A stretch of 5,702 nucleotides of DNA from Phycisphaera sp. GTDB taxonomy: Bacteria; Planctomycetota; Phycisphaerae; Phycisphaerales; Phycisphaeraceae. A program made the translations under genes and the position numbers. The DNA is taken from NCBI GenBank assembly GCA_029287335.1, contig JARFRI010000396.1:1-5702 (forward strand). The letters are read 5' to 3'. Shown piece after piece: positions 1-4,244 of this stretch. Within the stretch, counting starts at the first letter, position 1. Every line of letters begins with the position of its first letter. The notes under the pieces are model-generated. The model saw only the letters and a list, made by a program, of their open reading frames with translations, searched no databases and was not told the origin of the DNA.

Positions 1-593
1 GTGTGCGACAGGACGATGACGAACATGTAGTCCTTGATGCGCGTCACGCAGAAGCGCTGGGTCAACATGATACCGCCCATGTTGGCCTGGGCCTCCATGA
101 CGCGGAAGGTGATCCCGCCAAGGTCTTCGTCGTAGTTGCCCTTAGGGAAGGTGTAGGGGATGGCGGCCTGCTTGAGCAGTTCTTTGCTGTGGTAGAGGTA
201 GTCGTCGTCGGTCTTGATGCCCGGGAACTGCGAGATCTTCTCGGCGACGATGTTGATGCTCGGGTTAAATTGCACGGGCGCACCGATGGGGTGCTCGAAG
301 ACCGACAGCAGCGTCAGTGTGTTCTGCTCGGCCGCTTCAAGGCTGGCCTTTAGGCTTTGGTTACCTCCCGCGACAAGGTCCGAGCCGGTCTTTTCCAGGT
401 CCTCAATGGCTTGTCGATCTTGGGCATGCCAATCCTCGGGGACGGGAATACTCACGCCAAAGTAGTCGTTGATGTAGACGCCGCCGTCCAATTCGCCGTA
501 GCCGATTTCAGCAATGACTTGTTGATTCGAGTCGCCGCATCCAACCAGCAGCAGCGTGAAGAGGGCCAGGGCGATGGAGTGGTTTGCTTTCAT
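1..593 (-). CDS. Predicted lipoprotein with PsbP/Mog1-like domain, 3' end beyond window
   Basis: The reading frame is open from an ATG at 593-591 to the left edge, giving 197 residues with no stop, so the C-terminus is missing. The N-terminus is a lipoprotein signal: Lys at 2, a hydrophobic stretch (residues 6-16) and a lipobox LVGC with the acceptor Cys at 19. Gly at +2 gives no Asp retention signal. This predicts lipid anchoring on the outer face of a membrane. The mature part opens with YINDYFGVSIPVPEDW (40-55), the layout usual in PsbP/Mog1/DcrB-type domains, and later has a Gly-Met-rich strand followed by a hydrophobic strand (about 171-197). That family link is from pattern memory only, and no enzymatic residues are recognisable. 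It lies 73 nt downstream of the VTT membrane protein gene on the same strand. No Shine-Dalgarno site precedes the ATG, but a TATACT hexamer lies 7 nt upstream. The gene call is firm; the function is unknown. Confidence 0.85.
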   Translation of the reverse strand, partial: MKANHSIALALFTLLLVGCGDSNQQVIAEIGYGELDGGVYINDYFGVSIPVPEDWHAQDRQAIEDLEKTGSDLVAGGNQSLKASLEAAEQNTLTLLSVFEHPIGAPVQFNPSINIVAEKISQFPGIKTDDDYLYHSKELLKQAAIPYTFPKGNYDEDLGGITFRVMEAQANMGGIMLTQRFCVTRIKDYMFVIVLSH

Positions 594-600
594 GCCCAAG

Positions 601-606
601 AGTATA
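601..606 (-). promoter_or_regulatory. -10-like hexamer just upstream of the lipoprotein ATG
   Basis: On the minus strand this reads TATACT, five of six matches to the sigma-70 -10 consensus, and ends 7 nt before the ATG. If used, transcription would start at or next to the start codon. No convincing -35 box is found at 15-18 nt spacing, so this is a weak candidate. Confidence 0.3.
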
Positions 607-666
607 CGGCGATGGCGGCAAAAACCCTCGCGACAATTCGTGAAATCCCCGCGATTGAGAAAGCAT

Positions 667-1380
667 TTACGCAGCAGCCGGGGCGGGCGGCGCAAAATTG
701 GCCAACGCCCGCTTGGCCGCCCAACTCATCACGAACAGCGCCGCGAGCGTCGCCGCAATGCCGACCCCCCAAACCCAGGGCGACACGCTTGTTTTGCTGT
801 CTAACCGCTCCAGCCCGGCCCCCAATAGCACTACCGCTGCGGCGCGTGGCGCTAAGCCGATCAACGTGCCCCACATAAACGGCAGCATCGGCACACTGAA
901 CACCGCGGCCAGTACGTTCGTCGAGCCATACGGCACCACCGGCGACAACCGCAGCAAACCGATCAACACAAACGCCCGCCAAGGCGAGCTCCGCGTGATC
1001 GCCTCGCACACCGCCGCCCCCCTCGGGTTGCGCTGGATCACCGCCATCATCCCCGGCCCGGCCAGCCGCTTACCAATCGCATATCCCAACGGCGAACCAA
1101 GTGTTGCACCCGCCAGCGCGACAATCAAACCCACCGGCAACCCAAATGCCCAGCCACACAACAACGACAACACATGCGTCGGCAGCAACGCTAACCCGCA
1201 CCCCAGCGCCCCACCAATCAGTAGCAACGCGCCGATCCCTGGACCGCCTTCACGCAACGCATCCGCATAGGTGTACGCCAACGCGAATGCCGCAACACCG
1301 CCGACCGCCTGACCCACGGCCGCGAAGAAGACAACGCCCGATGGCCGAGCAAGTTGCTTAAATGTGACAAAACGTGACAT
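667..1380 (-). CDS. TVP38/TMEM64 family (VTT-domain) integral membrane protein
   Basis: This 237-residue, very hydrophobic protein has about six to eight candidate membrane segments (roughly 14-37, 48-65, 69-90, 93-104, 137-150, 158-175, 180-190, 203-220) and ends in an Ala/Pro tail. Residues about 68-190 follow the VTT (SNARE-associated, DedA-like) layout: GWAFG (76-80), GATLGSPLGYAIGKRL (91-106), then RLSPVVPYGSTN (144-155) and a Gly-rich segment ending in LAPR (176-179). The Arg-x-Ser-Pro...Pro...Asn signature and total length are typical of bacterial TVP38/TMEM64 proteins. Relatives are linked to lipid scrambling and undecaprenyl-phosphate or phospholipid translocation, but the substrate here cannot be told. 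The start is the ATG at 1380-1378; no Shine-Dalgarno site is visible. A strong terminator lies only 36 nt upstream of this start, so the gene probably has its own very short-leader promoter. It may be cotranscribed with the lipoprotein gene downstream. Confidence 0.9.
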   Translation of the reverse strand: MSRFVTFKQLARPSGVVFFAAVGQAVGGVAAFALAYTYADALREGGPGIGALLLIGGALGCGLALLPTHVLSLLCGWAFGLPVGLIVALAGATLGSPLGYAIGKRLAGPGMMAVIQRNPRGAAVCEAITRSSPWRAFVLIGLLRLSPVVPYGSTNVLAAVFSVPMLPFMWGTLIGLAPRAAAVVLLGAGLERLDSKTSVSPWVWGVGIAATLAALFVMSWAAKRALANFAPPAPAAA

Positions 1381-1386
1381 GCGACA

Positions 1387-1392
1387 AGTCTA
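1387..1392 (-). promoter_or_regulatory. Weak -10-like hexamer before the VTT membrane protein gene
   Basis: Minus-strand TAGACT (four of six to the -10 consensus) ends 6 nt before the ATG. The upstream terminator limits the promoter to the roughly 36 nt between the U-tract and the start codon, so some promoter element should lie here. A TTGCGA hexamer lies 20 nt upstream, which is longer than usual spacing. Suggestive only. Confidence 0.2.
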
Positions 1393-1416
1393 GGGCATCA
1401 GAAAACGCAGCATCGC

Positions 1417-1462
1417 AAAAAAATAAAAAAGCAGAAAACATCGAGTTGTATCGATTTTCTGC
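1417..1462 (-). terminator. Intrinsic (rho-independent) terminator after the oxidoreductase gene
   Basis: Read on the minus strand, GCAGAAAA-TCGA (1462-1451) pairs with TCGA-TG-TTTTCTGC (1444-1431), leaving a 2-nt bulge and a 6-nt loop. The stem is followed by an almost pure T run, TTTTTTATTTTTTT (1430-1417). The hairpin begins 30 nt after the TAA of the Gfo/Idh gene. The stem is AU-rich, but its length (12 bp) and long U-tract make a convincing terminator. On the plus strand the stem is followed by a T-rich but interrupted run (1463-1482), so weak action in the other direction is possible; no plus-strand gene would need it. Confidence 0.85.
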
Positions 1463-1492
1463 TTTTCTGTTCTTCTATTTTCCTGCGATTCT

Positions 1493-2866
1493 TTACGCCT
1501 TCACCTTCGGCAGCGCGAACCCATCGCGGTACGTTCGGCGAACCACCGTGTCCGTTGCTTCCTGGTTGTTCGTAAACGTCAGTGTCTTCTTATCCCACTG
1601 CAGTTCCTGACCCGGGAATCGGCTGGCTTTCACCGGCAGGATCGCGCACTCGGTCATGCGCAGGCCCGCTTCAAATGGCGTCCAGACCTTCACATCCTGA
1701 TCGCCCAGCGCCCGCTCGATCCAACTCCCCCAGTGCGCGTAGTCGCCGACGTCCTTGGTCGCGCCGATGTCTTCGAGCGTGACCAGCTTGTTGTTGACGT
1801 AGATCTCAAGATTCTTGCCGCCCGCGTCAATAAACAGCGTGCCGCCCTCGCATTGCACGACGGTGTTGTTCGCGCCGGCCCTGTCCTTGGGGATGCCGAT
1901 CGCGCGGAGGTCCGGGCTGATGCCCGCGTCGTTGTAGTAAACCCTGAACGTGTCGCTCTTAAACCGGTCGCCCTTGACCGCGTAGGTCATTGTCGCTTCG
2001 CACTGGGTGCAGTGGTACCAGTTCGCCTTGCGCGGTGCCTCGCACTTCACCGTCATCGGCGAGATCAACTCGGGGTAGGCGTACATGATGATGTCCAGGA
2101 GGTGTACGCCCCAGTCGCCCAGGCCCGCGGTGCCGAAGTCCCACCAGGCCCGCCACTTGTTCGGCGCGATGCCGTCGCGGTACGGCTGCTTCTGGGCCGG
2201 GCCAAGCCAGAGGTCCCAGTCGATGTTGGCCGGCGGCTGCTTGGCTTGAGGTAGCTCGATATCCGTTGCGCTGCCACGTTTCGTACCCGCCCAGCAGTAG
2301 CCGGCGATCGCTTTGCCCAACAGGTTCTTCTGAAGGATGTCCACCGCGATGCGTCTACCCGCGCCGCCCATGCGCTGGTTGCCCGTGTTCGTCGCCAAGT
2401 GCGGCTTGGCCTTCACGGCCGCTTCGAGCATTGTCAACTCTTCGAGCTGCTGCACCAACGGCTTTTGACCATAGACGTGCTTGTCATTGGCCAGCGCGAG
2501 CAGCATCGGGGCGGCGTGGCTGTGGTCGGGTGTGCAGACGTTGACCGCGTCGAACTCGCCCAACCGATCGGCAAACACCTTGCGATAGTCCGTTTCACGA
2601 AACGCATCGGGGAACTGCGGGCCGATCTTTTCCAGTGGTGCCGAGTCGACATCGATCAGGCCGACGATCTTCGCCTTGGGGTGACGACTGATGGCGTTGC
2701 GGTCCATCCCACCAATGCCGCCGACGCCGATCTGAATCACGCGCAACACGTCTGCCCCGGCGGTGGGGTTCGCCGCCGTCGCAATGCTGGGCAGGGTGGG
2801 CAACGCCGCAGCACCCAGCAGGGCGGCAGTGGTCTTTACAAAATCGCGTCGATTCAGGTCGTGCAT
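1493..2866 (-). CDS. Gfo/Idh/MocA family oxidoreductase with Tat signal
   Basis: A predicted NAD(P)-dependent sugar or polyol dehydrogenase, exported folded by the Tat system. The 457-residue product starts with a twin-arginine signal (NRRDFVK, residues 5-11; hydrophobic stretch to about 30; likely cleavage after an Ala near 30-32). The Rossmann fold shows IQIGVGGIGG (44-53), Asp in LIDVD (70-74) and NVCTPDHSHA (109-118). The family's EKP motif appears as GQKP (133-136), with Lys and Pro kept and Glu replaced by Gln. The C-terminal domain has LWLGPA (219-224) and the WWDFGTAGLGDWGVHLLD block (241-258), with Asp251, His255 and Asp258 in positions often found in the active site. An unusual Cys-x-x-Cys lies at 286-289. 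The ATG at 2866-2864 is chosen because GGAG sits 6 nt upstream; an in-frame TTG at 2878 overlaps that site. Such proteins are abundant in planctomycetes, usually with unknown substrate. The last gene before the terminator, it lies 80 nt after the membrane-anchored protein gene. Confidence 0.95.
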   Translation of the reverse strand: MHDLNRRDFVKTTAALLGAAALPTLPSIATAANPTAGADVLRVIQIGVGGIGGMDRNAISRHPKAKIVGLIDVDSAPLEKIGPQFPDAFRETDYRKVFADRLGEFDAVNVCTPDHSHAAPMLLALANDKHVYGQKPLVQQLEELTMLEAAVKAKPHLATNTGNQRMGGAGRRIAVDILQKNLLGKAIAGYCWAGTKRGSATDIELPQAKQPPANIDWDLWLGPAQKQPYRDGIAPNKWRAWWDFGTAGLGDWGVHLLDIIMYAYPELISPMTVKCEAPRKANWYHCTQCEATMTYAVKGDRFKSDTFRVYYNDAGISPDLRAIGIPKDRAGANNTVVQCEGGTLFIDAGGKNLEIYVNNKLVTLEDIGATKDVGDYAHWGSWIERALGDQDVKVWTPFEAGLRMTECAILPVKASRFPGQELQWDKKTLTFTNNQEATDTVVRRTYRDGFALPKVKA

Positions 2867-2872
2867 GGCAGG

Positions 2873-2876
2873 CTCC
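2873..2876 (-). promoter_or_regulatory. Ribosome binding site of the Gfo/Idh gene
   Basis: Minus-strand GGAG with a 6-nt spacer to the ATG at 2866. It decides the start in favour of MHDLNRRDF over the upstream in-frame TTG, which would place this site inside the coding region. Confidence 0.7.
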
Positions 2877-2883
2877 AATAAGT

Positions 2884-2914
2884 GGATTCAATGTCAACGA
2901 TGATGGTTGAACCC
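2884..2914 (-). promoter_or_regulatory. Possible hairpin in the 5' leader of the Gfo/Idh gene
   Basis: On the minus strand GGGTTCAA (2914-2907) can pair with TTGAATCC (2891-2884), eight pairs including one G-U, around a 15-nt loop. A competing 5-bp stem TCAAC/GTTGA uses part of the same sequence. It ends 7 nt before the Shine-Dalgarno GGAG and has no T run, so it is not a terminator. It could be a leader structure or operator, or chance. Confidence 0.2.
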
Positions 2915-2946
2915 GCCATGTTACAGCGAATGTTTGATGTAAAGCA

Positions 2947-3537
2947 CTACTGAGCGGGCCGGACCTGCTGCATGTACTCGCGGATAAGAGCCCAGTCCTG
3001 GCCGTTACCCTCGTTGACCCACTGCTCGACCATTTGCTCGCGCTTCTCACGGCGCTCGGCTTTTTCTTCCTCGGTAGGCTCGGGCCGATCGCCACGCTGG
3101 CCCTCCCCGCGGCCTTCGCCACCCGGGCCACGGCGACCGCCCATCGCCGCCATCCTCGCGCGGTCCTCAACGATCATCTGCTGCCGCGTCGCCGTATCCG
3201 CCAACGCAAACTGCTTGGCACGATCCGACATCATCTGGCGGAACATATCCCGCATCGCGTCGCGCGACTGCTCGCTGCCCTCCATCACCGCACGGCGCTG
3301 CTCCCGGTCACTGCTGCGCATCAGCTCCGATACCCGTTCGACATAAGGCCGACGCTGCTCGGGCGACAGATTCTTATACGCGTTGGACTCCAGCAATATC
3401 GGCACATCCTCCATCGTCTCGGGCATCGCCGGCGTCCCCGTTGGCCAGTACGTATACCCCAAACCAATCGCCAACACGATCATCGAGACGACGACCAGTG
3501 CCAAAACCTTCGGGTGTTCTTTAAGCTTGCCTGCCAT
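2947..3537 (-). CDS. Single-pass membrane protein with charged helical domain, function unknown
   Basis: I do not recognise this 196-residue protein. It has a short basic N-terminus (KLKEHPK, 4-10), one hydrophobic segment at about 11-29, and then a long hydrophilic region, which suggests an N-in, C-out membrane anchor. Residues 55-130 look helical and rich in Arg, Glu, Met and Gln (for example NLSPEQRRPYVERVSELM, 56-73, and MRDMFRQMM, 95-103). This is loosely like periplasmic Spy/CpxP-type helical proteins but lacks a clear LTxxQ motif. A low-complexity Gly/Arg linker (133-151) and a highly charged helix (155-172) follow, ending in a short tail with two Trp (173, 182). The ATG at 3537 begins only 2 nt after the stop of the pseudopilin gene, so translation is probably coupled and the two products likely work together. 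No good Shine-Dalgarno site sits at normal spacing, which fits coupling. The gene call is firm; the role is open. Confidence 0.85.
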   Translation of the reverse strand: MAGKLKEHPKVLALVVVSMIVLAIGLGYTYWPTGTPAMPETMEDVPILLESNAYKNLSPEQRRPYVERVSELMRSSDREQRRAVMEGSEQSRDAMRDMFRQMMSDRAKQFALADTATRQQMIVEDRARMAAMGGRRGPGGEGRGEGQRGDRPEPTEEEKAERREKREQMVEQWVNEGNGQDWALIREYMQQVRPAQ

Positions 3538-3539
3538 GA

Positions 3540-4151
3540 TTAAAACGCTAGCTTCCCGACGTGACCGTCAGCAAAGAGGATATTCCGCCCGATGTGTCGC
3601 ATCGGCACCGTGATTGTTGAGCCATCGGTCAACAAGAACTCCGCATTATCAAAGTCGCGCATCACCGTCATCTTGCTCGCGTCAATGTTCATCCGACGCA
3701 GCCGACCGCTCTCCAGAAACTCCTTGAGTGACTGACCCCCCAAAGAGAAGTTGTACTCGTAGCTAATCCCCGAAAGGTCATACACCTGATCATCGTCCGG
3801 GCACTGGTAGACCTTGCCCTCCTCGCTTTCCTCGTCGAGATAATCATCCAGCGCCTCCATAATCGGCGGGCTGGGCGAACTCGATACAAAAGGCTCGGGC
3901 ATATACCGCGCGATCGGATACGTTTCCTTATGCTCGATCGTGTACGACTCGATCACCAGCCCGAGCTGACGCAGCGACGAACTACAAGTCACCTTCTCCG
4001 CAGCGCTGCGGACCTGAGCCATGACAGGCAGCAGGATGCCAATGAGTAGCCCGATGATCGAAACGACCACCAACAACTCAATCAGCGTAAACCCACGGGT
4101 ACAGACCAGGGATTGACGCAAGGGCCGCGCGGTAGGGTGGGTCGGTTTCAT
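3540..4151 (-). CDS. Prepilin/pseudopilin-like protein (type II secretion G-like, DUF1559-like)
   Basis: The protein has a type III (prepilin) signal: basic leader ending in Gly20, then FTLIELLVVVSIIGLLIGIL (21-40) with Glu at mature position 5. A prepilin peptidase would be expected to cut after Gly20 and methylate Phe21. After the membrane helix come CSSSLRQLGL (56-65), a short acidic loop with DDYLDEESEE (102-111), Cys117, and the C-terminal block IGRNILFADGHVGK (187-200). That block is the planctomycete hallmark N-x-x-F-A-D-G-H-V. Cys56 and Cys117 could form a disulfide. Length is 203 residues from the ATG at 4151. The start is uncertain: an ATG at 4187 (215 residues, 32-residue leader) and TTG codons at 4205 and 4238 are also in frame. 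I prefer 4151 because the leader is of more usual length, but no start has a good Shine-Dalgarno site. The gene lies between a coiled-coil gene and a membrane-protein gene. It is probably a minor pseudopilin or a surface protein rather than a major pilin. Confidence 0.85.
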   Translation of the reverse strand: MKPTHPTARPLRQSLVCTRGFTLIELLVVVSIIGLLIGILLPVMAQVRSAAEKVTCSSSLRQLGLVIESYTIEHKETYPIARYMPEPFVSSSPSPPIMEALDDYLDEESEEGKVYQCPDDDQVYDLSGISYEYNFSLGGQSLKEFLESGRLRRMNIDASKMTVMRDFDNAEFLLTDGSTITVPMRHIGRNILFADGHVGKLAF

Positions 4152-4209
4152 CACTGCCAAACGTAGACATATCGATGTTGATTGCATGGTGAATGAAAAT
4201 TCCAAGTTA

Positions 4210-4218
4210 CCCCCCCCC
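4210..4218. repeat. C9/G9 homopolymer tract upstream of the pseudopilin gene
   Basis: Nine consecutive C on the plus strand (G on the transcribed minus-strand sense) lie between the coiled-coil stop and the pseudopilin start. On the sense strand it follows GGA, so GGAGG-like sequence is part of it, 22 nt or more before the ATG at 4187. Such tracts are prone to slippage in replication and to sequencing error. Confidence 0.7.
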
Positions 4219-4244
4219 TCCGGGGCCAGCCCTTTCAAGCCAGC

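Noticed and set aside
613..650. Possible terminator between the VTT and lipoprotein genes (minus-strand TCGCG...CGCGA followed by GGGTTTTT)
   Set aside because: The stem is only 5 bp with a long loop, and the T run is short and separated by three G. Too weak to support.
698..1270. Plus-strand 190-residue open frame rich in Pro, Ala and Asn
   Set aside because: Antisense to the VTT membrane protein, whose domain motifs are clear on the minus strand.
1493..2878. Longer Gfo/Idh start at TTG 2878
   Set aside because: The TTG overlaps the GGAG ribosome binding site that serves the ATG at 2866, and the Tat signal is complete from that ATG.
1733..2881. Plus-strand open frames of 173 and 160 residues
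   Set aside because: They are antisense to the well-supported Gfo/Idh gene, have no recognisable motifs, and result from high GC at third positions.
2896..2901. Perfect -35-like TTGACA (minus strand) upstream of the Gfo/Idh gene
   Set aside because: At 17-nt spacing the -10 position falls on the ribosome binding site with no matching hexamer.
3034..3543. Plus-strand 169-residue open frame rich in Arg and His
   Set aside because: Antisense to the membrane-anchored protein gene, with composition typical of a shadow frame and no domain.
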